DNA of 64,000 bases from CBDDGJ01 sp965227805 (GTDB lineage: Bacteria > Pseudomonadota > Alphaproteobacteria > RS24), in NCBI GenBank assembly GCA_965227805.1, contig CBDDGJ010000004.1, positions 124,001 to 188,000 of the forward strand, in the 5' to 3' direction. Numbering within the stretch: the first letter of the stretch is position 1; each line of letters opens with the position of its first letter. The notes beneath the pieces were generated by a model. That model was not told where the DNA came from. It searched no databases and saw only the letters and a list, made by a program, of their open reading frames with translations. Position numbers and translations under genes: made by a program. Below, piece by piece: positions 8,241 through 15,239 of the stretch.

Positions 8241-9743
8241 ATGAGCGGATGGGCGAATAAACCTTTTGCACTTGATGTAAAAGCAGGTGAAACCAAAGCA
8301 TTTTGTATGTGTGGATTATCAAAGAACGGACCTTTTTGTGATGGCACGCATACCGCAACAGATATCGTGCCTGAGGTGGTTACATTTGAAGAAGATAAAA
8401 CAGTTTACGCATGTGGATGTCAGCAATCTGGCAAAAAACCTTATTGCGATGGCACGCATAACAAACTAAAAGCTAATACGACCTCGCCTCAATCTGTTCA
8501 AAAACAATCAGCGCCAAGCAGTGAGCCGATTGAACCTTATATAGACTTTATTCAGGCGCTCGCAAGGCATGGTTTGTCCAAATATGGACATCATGGCCCT
8601 ATGGACGCAATGGGTGTGCCACGTAAGGATTTACCAAATTGGGATGACATTCAGTTTGTCACTGCGCAGCTGGCTAACACGCCCTTGCTTGATGATGCGT
8701 CCATAGACACAACAACTATTATTGGGCCAAATGCAAAAAAACCATTGACCTTGGATATTCCTTTATTCGTATCAGATATGAGTTATGGCGCATTATCAGA
8801 AGAGGCAAAAATAGCACTTGCCAAAGGTGCCGAAATTGCTGGAACAGGTATTTGTAGCGGTGAAGGAGGAATGCTCCCCGAAGAGCAGGAAGTAAATTCC
8901 CGTTATTTCTATGAATTGGCCTCTGCCAAATTTGGTTTCTCACGCGATAAAGTTATGCGCTGTCAGGCCTTCCACTTCAAAGGCGGACAGGCCGCAAAAA
9001 CAGGGATAGGCGGTCACTTGCCAGGCGATAAAGTAAACGAAAAAATTGCTAAAGTGCGTGGTTTGAATGAGGGCGATGACGCTGTTTCACCTGCTACATT
9101 TGCAAATTGGGGGCTGGAGGATTTTAGAAACTGTGCCCAAGACATACGTGAAGCAACAGGCGGGATTCCGATAGGCTTCAAACTTTCTGCGCAGCACATT
9201 GAGCCCGACATAGACGCTGCACTGGAAATCGGTGTTGATTATATCATCCTTGATGGTCGCGGTGGCGGCACAGGCGCTGCACCTCTAATCTTCCGTGATC
9301 ATATTTCTGTCCCTACAATTCCGGCTTTGGCGCGGGCAAGAAGATATTTAGACCGTTTAGGTCGTGAAGATATTACACTTGTCATTACGGGCGGGTTGCG
9401 AACACCCACTGATTTTGCAAAAGCTTTGGCTTTAGGGGCAGATGCAATCGCAGTATCAAATGCAGCAATGCAAGCCATTGGTTGTCTTGGCATGCGGGCT
9501 TGTCATACCAATACGTGCCCCGTTGGCATTGCAACACAGGACCTGGAACTCCGCAAAAGACTGAAAGTCGATAGTGCGGCAGAAGGGCTCGGGCGTTTCT
9601 TTAGCGCATCTACTGATCTCATGAAGATTTTAGCACGCGCATGCGGGCATAGCGCATTAAGTGACTTTACAATCACTGACCTAACAACATGGAAAAAAGA
9701 TATGGCTGATTTATCCGGCGTGCCATTTGCGGGCGTATCCTAG
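8241..9743 (+). CDS. FMN-binding glutamate synthase-like protein with two N-terminal CDGSH iron-sulfur motifs
   Basis: A 500-residue fusion. Residues 22-37 and 58-73 are two CDGSH-type [2Fe-2S] motifs (Cys22, Cys24, Cys33, His37 and Cys58, Cys60, Cys69, His73, both ending CDGTH). Residues about 100-490 form a glutamate-synthase FMN (TIM-barrel) domain with the GltB-type [3Fe-4S] cysteines, C-X5-C-X4-C, in CLGMRACHTNTC. There is no glutaminase domain, so it is not a complete glutamate synthase; the substrate is unknown. Linked to pirin and glutathionyl-hydroquinone reductase, it is likely a redox enzyme of the same stress response. The frame stays open for 38 codons after the amber stop, probably by chance. 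Confidence 0.88.
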   Translation: MSGWANKPFALDVKAGETKAFCMCGLSKNGPFCDGTHTATDIVPEVVTFEEDKTVYACGCQQSGKKPYCDGTHNKLKANTTSPQSVQKQSAPSSEPIEPYIDFIQALARHGLSKYGHHGPMDAMGVPRKDLPNWDDIQFVTAQLANTPLLDDASIDTTTIIGPNAKKPLTLDIPLFVSDMSYGALSEEAKIALAKGAEIAGTGICSGEGGMLPEEQEVNSRYFYELASAKFGFSRDKVMRCQAFHFKGGQAAKTGIGGHLPGDKVNEKIAKVRGLNEGDDAVSPATFANWGLEDFRNCAQDIREATGGIPIGFKLSAQHIEPDIDAALEIGVDYIILDGRGGGTGAAPLIFRDHISVPTIPALARARRYLDRLGREDITLVITGGLRTPTDFAKALALGADAIAVSNAAMQAIGCLGMRACHTNTCPVGIATQDLELRKRLKVDSAAEGLGRFFSASTDLMKILARACGHSALSDFTITDLTTWKKDMADLSGVPFAGVS

Positions 9744-9883
9744 AATATCATATTATGGCAACATTCAGGCGGCTTATGGCTTATTCGCGATATCGTTAAA
9801 AACAGAACGAAAGCAAAAGCAGCAAAGCAAACTGAACCGCCTAGCGAAATAGCAGACTAGGCATACCCACGCCTACCTTGCTG

Positions 9884-10179
9884 CAACAAAAAAGAAAAAG
9901 AGCTTGTTCACGGGTTTTGAGTTAGGAACGACCATTTGCGCCCGCGCGGCGGCGTGAGAGCGTGTAGTTAGGCTAGGACTATGATGTGTGGTGGGTACTT
10001 GCTATGAATCGGTAGGCAATCGCGCGACAAACAAAAATGCAATGTGTAGTGACCAAAAAGAAAAAAGCGCCCATTCACTAAGGAATGTGTAGCGTAAAAT
10101 AAAGAAGCGCGTTCGCACTCGTGTGCATTACTTCAGCAGAAAAGAAAAAAGTGCGTCCCGCGTGCAGTATGGGTCAAGT
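9884..10179. repeat. Degenerate array of hairpin units separated by A-rich tracts (left part)
   Basis: The stretch after the glutamate synthase-like gene has no supportable gene. It holds several units of the form A-rich tract (such as AAAAGAAAAAAG) followed by 25-30 bases with a short inverted repeat, with tracts near 9889, 10056, 10097 and 10141. Read on the minus strand each is a stem-loop followed by a T/C-rich tract, like an intrinsic terminator. One unit (10067-10095: CCATTC, then GAATGTG) recurs almost exactly beyond the IS at 11470-11498. The IS seems to have landed inside this array. Confidence 0.5.
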
Positions 10180-10258
10180 TGACCCACCCCCTATAATTAG
10201 TTCGATTATTTATCTCGTTTTTAGGGTACAATATTTGATTAAATTATAGGAGTTATAT

Positions 10259-10537
10259 ATGAGTAAATTACGCCATAAACCGGAACAGATTATTCGCAAA
10301 CTTAGGGAGGCAGAGGTTTTGTCTGGTCATGGTAAGAGTATTGATGAGATATGCCGTGCGCTTGGCATATCGGATGCGACGTATTACAAATGGCGTAAGG
10401 CTTATGGGGGCATGCAGGTGAGCCAAGCGAAGCGCCTTAAGGCGTTAGAATCTGAGAATGCCCGTTTAAAGCGTGTGGTGGCTGATCTTACACTAGACAA
10501 ACAGATATTGAAAGATGCAGCCGAGGGAAACTTCTAA
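10259..10537 (+). CDS. IS3-family transposase OrfA (helix-turn-helix)
   Basis: A 92-residue basic protein with the HTH of IS407-group OrfA (IDEICRALGISDATYYKWRK) and a C-terminal leucine-rich coiled segment (RLKALESENARLKRVVADL). Near its 3' end the heptamer GGGAAAC (10525-10531) lies in the X-XXY-YYZ register G GGA AAC, a classic -1 slippery site placed 3 bases before the stop. Slippage would produce the OrfAB fusion transposase of about 393 residues. Confidence 0.92.
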   Translation: MSKLRHKPEQIIRKLREAEVLSGHGKSIDEICRALGISDATYYKWRKAYGGMQVSQAKRLKALESENARLKRVVADLTLDKQILKDAAEGNF

Positions 10538-11439
10538 GCGCTGAACGGAAGCGTCGTTGTGTCGTGCAGTCTCAGCAACGCTATGGCATATCTGAACGTC
10601 GTGCATGTGATGCGCTTGGCGTGTGCCGCTGTGTTCAGCGCTATAAAAACCGCACCCCCGATGATGAAGGACGCCTTCGTGAGGATATCATCTGCTTGGC
10701 ACACCGCTATGGCCGCTATGGTTACAAGCGTATTACCGCGTTATTACGCACACAAGGCTGGCAGGTCAATCACAAGCGCGTGGAACGCATCTGGCGTGAG
10801 GAAGGACTGAAAGTCCCGAAAAAGCAGAAGAAACGTGGCCGTTTATACCTCAATGATGGTTCTTGTATCCGTCTCCGCCCCTGCTGGGCGAACCATGTCT
10901 GGAGCTATGATTTTGTAGCGGATCGTCTTAGCAATGGTAAGAAGATACGCATGTTGACGGTGATTGATGAGTTCACGCGTCAATGTCTTGCTATCCGTGT
11001 TGATTACCGCCTCAATAGTGATGATATGTTGGATGTCTTAAGCGATTTATTCCTAAAGCATGGTATGCCCGCGTATATTCGTTCGGATAATGGTAGTGAA
11101 TTCACCGCCAGCACATTGAAAGAGTGGCTACACAAGCTGAAGGTGAAGACATCCTATATTGAACCAGGAAGTCCATGGGAGAACGGCTATAATGAAAGCT
11201 TTAATGGCCGATTACGTGATGAACTGCTCAATGGTGAATTGTTCTATACGCTCATGGAGGCGCAAATCATCATTGAGGATTGGCGTAACCATTACAACCA
11301 TATCAGACCGCACAGCGCGCTTGGATACTGTCCACCAGCCCCAATGGCGCGTTTATCTGTTCAGCCCCATTCCGCTACGCTCCATGGAGCCGAACAGATA
11401 AACAAAAAACCAAACAAAATAGACCAATTACTAACTTAA
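10531..11439 (+). CDS. IS3-family transposase OrfB (DDE integrase core), read by -1 frameshift
   Basis: The frame is open from the slippery site; an internal GTG at 10564 could give a 291-residue OrfB on its own. HTH_21-like residues precede the rve integrase core, whose DDE residues lie in WSYDFV, RSDNGSEF and NESFNGRLRDELL. The frame appears intact, with no stop or deletion seen, so the element may still be active. It belongs to the same group as the copy at 58.2 kb but is clearly diverged from it. Confidence 0.9.
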   Translation, partial: LLSAERKRRCVVQSQQRYGISERRACDALGVCRCVQRYKNRTPDDEGRLREDIICLAHRYGRYGYKRITALLRTQGWQVNHKRVERIWREEGLKVPKKQKKRGRLYLNDGSCIRLRPCWANHVWSYDFVADRLSNGKKIRMLTVIDEFTRQCLAIRVDYRLNSDDMLDVLSDLFLKHGMPAYIRSDNGSEFTASTLKEWLHKLKVKTSYIEPGSPWENGYNESFNGRLRDELLNGELFYTLMEAQIIIEDWRNHYNHIRPHSALGYCPPAPMARLSVQPHSATLHGAEQINKKPNKIDQLLT

Positions 11440-11467
11440 AAGTGGAATATAAATTGGGGGTTGACCA

Positions 11468-11561
11468 AAGCGCCCATTCCCTAAGGAATGTGTAGCGTTA
11501 AAAGAAAGAGAGATGGTTCGTGGGTGCTTCCCACACGATAAACTTTCTTATACGCCGTCTA
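11468..11561. repeat. Hairpin-array units on the right side of the IS
   Basis: This stretch resumes the array cut by the IS. Bases 11470-11498 repeat the unit at 10067-10095 almost exactly (one substitution), followed by an A/G-rich tract and a second hairpin unit with a CGTGGG...CCCACACG inverted repeat. The stretch lies directly after the 3' end of the TauE-like gene on the minus strand. Confidence 0.5.
11499..11538 (-). terminator. Probable intrinsic terminator of the TauE-like gene
   Basis: On the minus strand, 24 bases past the stop, a stem-loop (CGTG-T-GGG, loop AAGCA, CCCACG; one bulged base) is followed by a T/C-rich tract (CTCTCTTTCTTTT). It doubles as one unit of the hairpin array. 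Confidence 0.5.
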
Positions 11562-12338
11562 TTAAGTTACGTAGAAAAAATATAGAGTAACGCTTAAACA
11601 AATCAGCGTAATCACATAACGTAACAGGGTAGGGGAAAGTTTCGAGGCAAAGCGTGCGGCGCCATAGCTGCCGAGCATGATGCCTATCATCATGAAAAAA
11701 CCATCTGCCCAGGCAATTTTACCGTTTAAGCCGAACAGCAAAATGGCTGCCAATGAGGAAAAGGCTGCAAATATCAGCTTTAACCCATTCATGGCATTAA
11801 AATTATGATAGGCTGAAAGCACCAAAATGGCGAGCATAAGCATGCCGCCGCCCACATTGAAATAGCCATTATAGATAAAGACCGGAAATAAAAGCACCCC
11901 CGTAATTATGGGATTGCGTTTATCTATATCCCGCTTTAATTTTAACAAATAGGGTGAAAAAAACATAATCAGTGTTGCGCCCAGCAAAAGCCAGGGCACG
12001 GCTTGCATAAATTTGCGTTCTCCCAAATAAAGCAATAAGCCGCCACCCACAAGCCCGCCCAAAATGCAAAGCGGAATCTGCCAGCTTAAATCGCCGGCAT
12101 AAAGGCGAATATGCTCGCGATAACCAAGAACACCTGTTAAATAGCCCGCAGTAGAGGCAAATGTATTGGTTGCATTGGCCACGATCGGCGGCAAGCCAAC
12201 CATAATCATCGCCGTATAGGTAATTGTGCCGCCACCACCAGCAAGCGCATTCATGCTGCCGGCAATGAGACCTGCACAAAATAAAATAAAAGCAGTTTCC
12301 ATAAGTGCGCTTATAGTGTGCTCAAAATATTCCTGCAA
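11562..12338 (-). CDS. Sulfite exporter TauE/SafE family permease
   Basis: A 258-residue inner-membrane protein with about seven or eight hydrophobic segments. The N-terminal glycine-rich motif GSMNALAGGGGTITYTAM is the TauE/SafE (DUF81) signature, and the half-repeat YNGYFNVGGGMLMLAIL follows near residue 155. Such permeases export or import small organic or sulfur anions, but the substrate cannot be inferred. The start is uncertain: TTG at 12338, or ATG at 12302 (METAFILF), which would look more usual for the family; neither has a strong ribosome site. It is transcribed away from tRNA-Leu. Confidence 0.85.
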   Translation of the reverse strand: MQEYFEHTISALMETAFILFCAGLIAGSMNALAGGGGTITYTAMIMVGLPPIVANATNTFASTAGYLTGVLGYREHIRLYAGDLSWQIPLCILGGLVGGGLLLYLGERKFMQAVPWLLLGATLIMFFSPYLLKLKRDIDKRNPIITGVLLFPVFIYNGYFNVGGGMLMLAILVLSAYHNFNAMNGLKLIFAAFSSLAAILLFGLNGKIAWADGFFMMIGIMLGSYGAARFASKLSPTLLRYVITLICLSVTLYFFYVT

Positions 12339-12404
12339 TCTTTTTCATATGCTTATTTTACTTGTTTCATGCACCGCGATTTGCTAAAGGCTAAGGCCTT
12401 ATTC

Positions 12405-12491
12405 GCGGTCGTGGCGGAATTGGTAGACGCGCAGCGTTGAGGTCGCTGTGGGATAAAACCCGTGGAAGTTCGAGTCTTCTCGACCGCACCA
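12405..12491 (+). tRNA. tRNA-Leu (anticodon GAG)
   Basis: An 87-nt class II tRNA with CCA encoded. The acceptor arms GCGGTCG (12405-12411) and CGACCGC (12481-12487) pair fully, with discriminator A and CCA to 12491. The anticodon arm CAGCG-TTGAGGT-CGCTG gives GAG, followed by a long variable arm and a TTCGAGT T-loop. It reads CTC/CTT codons. It lies between the TauE-like gene and the cytochrome gene, both on the other strand. No integrase or attachment duplication is seen beside it. Confidence 0.96.
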
Positions 12492-12530
12492 TTTGAGGGC
12501 GTAGACGTAATCCGCTTGGAAATGAACGAA

Positions 12531-13163
12531 TTATTTTTTTCCTTTATGCGTGATTTTAGATAACCAGGTGATGACATTTTCAATGTCTTTATCATTGCGG
12601 AATTGCATTGCCATGGCGCGCATATTTTTTGCCCGCGTGGTGGATGTATCATGGCCACGCCAGCCTTTACGATATGCCGCCACTTGCTGGCGTATATACC
12701 AAGCGGGTAAAATGGTAAGATTGGGAGCATAAAGCGTTGCATTGCCGCGCCCCGTTATGCCATGGCAGTCGGCACAATGCGCATCATAGAATTGCTGCCC
12801 CTGTGCGGCATTTCCTGCCTGTATCATATGTGATGGGGGCGTGGGTGGCAGGCGGGCAATATAGTGTGAGAGGGTTTCAATTTGTGGGTCGGTAAGATCA
12901 ATAATCGTGGCACGCATAATATTGCCATGTGTATCATCTGCATGCGTGCCGCGCCGCCCTGCACGATAATTCAGTAATTGTTCTTGAACATAGCTGGCAG
13001 TTTGCCCGGCAAGTGGCGGCGCGAATAATTGTTTATTGCCTTGCCCCTGCACACCATGGCAGGCGGCACAGCTTTGATAGAGGGCTTGTCCGTCTTGTGC
13101 TGAAATATGCGGTGCATAAAATATGCCCACGGCCAGTGCTAAAAATAATATCAGTAACCGCAT
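12531..13163 (-). CDS. Diheme cytochrome c (c4-like), last gene of the amine dehydrogenase cluster
   Basis: A 210-residue exported protein. The ATG at 13163 is preferred to a longer frame because AAAGG lies upstream and it begins a signal peptide (RLLILFLALAVGIFYAP). Two heme-attachment motifs, CAACH (32-36) and CADCH (130-134), head two tandem class I cytochrome domains, as in cytochrome c4. It lies 4 bases after the monoheme cytochrome gene and ends the mau-like operon, so it probably carries electrons from the amine dehydrogenase to the terminal oxidase. It is too short, and of the wrong type, to be the MauG diheme peroxidase. Confidence 0.88.
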   Translation of the reverse strand: MRLLILFLALAVGIFYAPHISAQDGQALYQSCAACHGVQGQGNKQLFAPPLAGQTASYVQEQLLNYRAGRRGTHADDTHGNIMRATIIDLTDPQIETLSHYIARLPPTPPSHMIQAGNAAQGQQFYDAHCADCHGITGRGNATLYAPNLTILPAWYIRQQVAAYRKGWRGHDTSTTRAKNMRAMAMQFRNDKDIENVITWLSKITHKGKK

Positions 13164-13167
13164 AGAT

Positions 13168-13593
13168 TTACCTTTCTTCAAGCTGTTTGATTTTTTCAAT
13201 GAGCTCTGCACGTGTTGCTTTTACATTTATCAGGGGGGCGGCGCGCAGGGCGCTTACCTCCTCGCTTGTGTAGGGGGAAAAGTTTTCCGGCAATTCATCG
13301 GGGCTGAACGTGGTCAACATCCAGTTTATCACATTTGTCAGGCGCATATCAGTGAGGTCAGATTGGGCTGCACCAGGCACACGAATAAGAAAGGCGCGTC
13401 CGCCTTCAACGTGCAGAAATTTACCGAGATGATTTTTAATGGTGGGCACATCGCGTTGTGGAAACCCCATGCCATCGGGCAAGTGACACCCTTGGCAATT
13501 CAGCATATAATCCACCCGCACAGGCTCGGTTGCGTGCGCGACAAATAGTGGGCTAAAAAGGGCACTCCCCAATAATATGATGACACGTATCAA
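13168..13593 (-). CDS. Monoheme cytochrome c of the amine dehydrogenase operon
   Basis: A 141-residue exported cytochrome with one heme motif, CQGCH (33-37), after a signal peptide (IRVIILLGSALFSPLFVAHA). The TTG at 13593 is chosen because it overlaps the stop of the light-chain gene (TTGA), suggesting translational coupling; an upstream TTG at 13635 is also open. No distal Met was assigned with confidence. In the aromatic amine dehydrogenase (aau) cluster of Alcaligenes faecalis a small monoheme cytochrome gene follows the light chain in the same way, as I recall, so this is a likely electron acceptor of the dehydrogenase. Confidence 0.85.
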   Translation of the reverse strand: MIRVIILLGSALFSPLFVAHATEPVRVDYMLNCQGCHLPDGMGFPQRDVPTIKNHLGKFLHVEGGRAFLIRVPGAAQSDLTDMRLTNVINWMLTTFSPDELPENFSPYTSEEVSALRAAPLINVKATRAELIEKIKQLEER

Positions 13594-14123
13594 GAGGCCT
13601 GCTCTTTCACGCCAATAACCACTGACAGTGAGCAATGATAGGGCACACCAGCTTGACTACCCGTGCACCAATTCAGATTATTACTATTTTGTGGGCGGTA
13701 AACCGGCGTATCGCCTTCATCACGCTGGCATATGCAAGACCCACAGGCACTTTTGCCACAGCAATCATTATAGGAAATAACATAATCGCGTCCGTCTTCA
13801 GGGTTGCGACATGTTCCAATCCAGGTAATATCAGAGACGACCGTGCCAGGTGGGCAGCTTGTCACCGAACCGCCACAGCAGCCACATAAAAATCCATCAA
13901 TCGCGCAATGACGCCAATAATTACACTCATTTGGATCACCACTTTCGGGAATAGATGTTGCTTCCTCGGCAAAAGCACCAGAGCGGAAAACAGGCATAAG
14001 CGGATAAATGCCTATGCCAAGCATCAGATACCCCAATTTTTGTAAAAAACCGCGACGCGACGTCAACCGCGCTTGCTGCCGTGTCGTTTGTTCGGTTAAT
14101 TTATCCAGCCAGTTGTCCAACAT
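13590..14123 (-). CDS. mauA: Amine dehydrogenase light (TTQ) subunit, aromatic-amine-dehydrogenase-like
   Basis: A 177-residue small subunit. The ATG at 14123 has GGAGG just upstream; longer frames lack this. A twin-arginine signal (SRRGFLQKLGYLML) predicts Tat export. The mature part has 14 cysteines, beginning CNYWRHC. The two tryptophans that form tryptophan tryptophylquinone are W101 and W152, 51 residues apart as in methylamine dehydrogenase (W57/W108), and D120 matches catalytic D76. GFLCGCCGG, WIGTCRNPEDG and SYNDCCGKSACG look closer to aromatic amine dehydrogenase than to methylamine dehydrogenase. It oxidises a primary amine in the periplasm to aldehyde and ammonia; the substrate is not certain. 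aauA would be the alternative symbol. Confidence 0.9.
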   Translation of the reverse strand: MLDNWLDKLTEQTTRQQARLTSRRGFLQKLGYLMLGIGIYPLMPVFRSGAFAEEATSIPESGDPNECNYWRHCAIDGFLCGCCGGSVTSCPPGTVVSDITWIGTCRNPEDGRDYVISYNDCCGKSACGSCICQRDEGDTPVYRPQNSNNLNWCTGSQAGVPYHCSLSVVIGVKEQAS

Positions 14124-14709
14124 GGGCGCCTCCTGCTTGTTTATTTTGTCGGTTTGTTGCATATGCCTCAAACAGACTTTCAATATGCTCCCGATTATTG
14201 ATGAGCCCATGTGCCGCAATAAACCCTTGCGGGTTTATCAAAACAGCATAAGGTAGCTTGCTCACCTGATAAGCCATGCCGATCTCCATAGACAGTAAAT
14301 AAGGGTAATCCTTAAGCGCGTGCATTTTAATGACATCCACATGTTCACGCTCATCCCCGTCACTGGCAAATACCAGCTTTAGCCAATCGCTTTCATGTGC
14401 GCTTATAGATTTTAATACCGGTAGTAGCGTTTTGCATACGGGACAGGTGGCGGATATAAAGACTAACAGCATTGCCTTGCCATCTATGGCATCTCCCCCA
14501 ATGTGCACCATGCCACCCGTTAGGCTTGTTTGTGTAAAGACAGGTGCCGTCTCCCCAACATGTAACGCCTTGCCAAGCGAGAGGGCGCCAACCGGTTTTA
14601 TTCTTTCGTGCAAAACGCCGATTTGGCGCGATAATGCGTAAAGCATGACACCTAATGCAAAAATGGCCAGCCAGCTAATAATAGTGGCAATAATAAGTGC
14701 GTGCATCAT
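14101..14709 (-). CDS. mauD: MauD-like thioredoxin-fold maturation protein
   Basis: A 202-residue protein with an N-terminal membrane anchor (about residues 5-27) and a periplasmic thioredoxin-like domain with C89 and C92 in ATCPVCK and a cis-proline region in SKLPYAVLI. MauD is needed for disulfide formation and stability of the cysteine-rich TTQ light chain. Its 3' end overlaps mauA by 23 bases and its start overlaps mauE by 4, so B-E-D-A are translated as one unit. Confidence 0.9.
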   Translation of the reverse strand: MMHALIIATIISWLAIFALGVMLYALSRQIGVLHERIKPVGALSLGKALHVGETAPVFTQTSLTGGMVHIGGDAIDGKAMLLVFISATCPVCKTLLPVLKSISAHESDWLKLVFASDGDEREHVDVIKMHALKDYPYLLSMEIGMAYQVSKLPYAVLINPQGFIAAHGLINNREHIESLFEAYATNRQNKQAGGAHVGQLAG

Positions 14710-15239
14710 GAGGTGAGCTCCCGCGCGCGCGTCTGGTTGGCAATCAGCAGATTGACTGTGGCATAAATAAGCGTGCTTATCGCAAACCCGAAAGCAATAA
14801 CACCAAAATCAATCAAAGTAAGCGGTCTGTTCGTTTGGGGCAAGAGCAAGCCACATGCGAGCATAACCAAAACCAGATTGCGCCCGACCAGTGTCCATGA
14901 GATGGCTTGCTGTGCACGCCCTAACTGACATCCACAATCCAGTGTAATATTACCCCGTATAATATTGATAGATATAGCGAATGCGTAAAGCGATAATAAA
15001 CCGATGCCGCCAAATATTGCTTGGGGTGATATGAGCAAACCAAAACCCACACCCAATTCGGCAAGCACAATAAGGCGTGCATACGGCCAGAGAAATATGC
15101 GCGGAAGCAGGCGATAGCCTAGCAGAATTTCAGAAAATGACTTTATATGTGCCATTTTCTGTGCCGCTGCTGTAATGAACAGGGCAGCATATGTAAAGGT
15201 CAGAATATGGTTGAAAACCGGATCCACGTGCGTCACCAT
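14706..15239 (-). CDS. mauE: MauE-like membrane protein for amine dehydrogenase maturation
   Basis: A 177-residue inner-membrane protein with about four or five hydrophobic helices and a conserved GCQLGRAQQ segment, matching MauE (MauE/DoxX-like superfamily). With MauD it helps deliver or fold the light chain in the periplasm. The start ATG overlaps the mauB stop (ATGGTGA) and the end overlaps mauD. Confidence 0.9.
   Translation of the reverse strand: MVTHVDPVFNHILTFTYAALFITAAAQKMAHIKSFSEILLGYRLLPRIFLWPYARLIVLAELGVGFGLLISPQAIFGGIGLLSLYAFAISINIIRGNITLDCGCQLGRAQQAISWTLVGRNLVLVMLACGLLLPQTNRPLTLIDFGVIAFGFAISTLIYATVNLLIANQTRARELTS

Larger units (their letters stand above)
10180..11467 (+). mobile_element. 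IS3-family insertion sequence, IS407-like group (copy 1)
   Basis: An element of about 1288 bp with overlapping orfA/orfB transposase frames. The proposed ends are imperfect inverted repeats, TGACCCACCCCCTATAATTA on the left and TGGTCAACCCCCAATTTATA on the right (complement strand). Flanking bases AAGT and AAGC could be a 4-bp target duplication with one mismatch, so this is an older insertion or the ends are off by a base or two. It lies inside the hairpin array and disrupts no recognisable gene. Confidence 0.8.

Noticed and set aside
9744..9860. The frame of the CDGSH-glutamate synthase gene stays open for 38 codons after its TAG stop, giving a coding-like tail (WQHSGGLWLIRDIVKN...).
   Set aside because: Homologues end about where the TAG falls, and 38 open codons are not rare by chance; no stop-suppression signal was seen.
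9884..10179. The repeated hairpin units considered as a CRISPR array or integron attC sites.
   Set aside because: Units are not uniform direct repeats with regular spacers, and there are no cas or integron integrase genes.
12405..12491. tRNA-Leu considered as an attachment site for an integrated element.
   Set aside because: No integrase gene or duplicated tRNA 3' end was found nearby; the integrase remnant is 20 kb away.
12353..12742. A minus-strand frame running across tRNA-Leu.
   Set aside because: It covers the tRNA and the 3' part of the cytochrome gene in a different frame; a shadow only.
12531..13163. Considered as MauG because it is a diheme protein in a mau-like cluster.
   Set aside because: It is about half the size of MauG and has tandem c4-type domains rather than a cytochrome c peroxidase-like fold.
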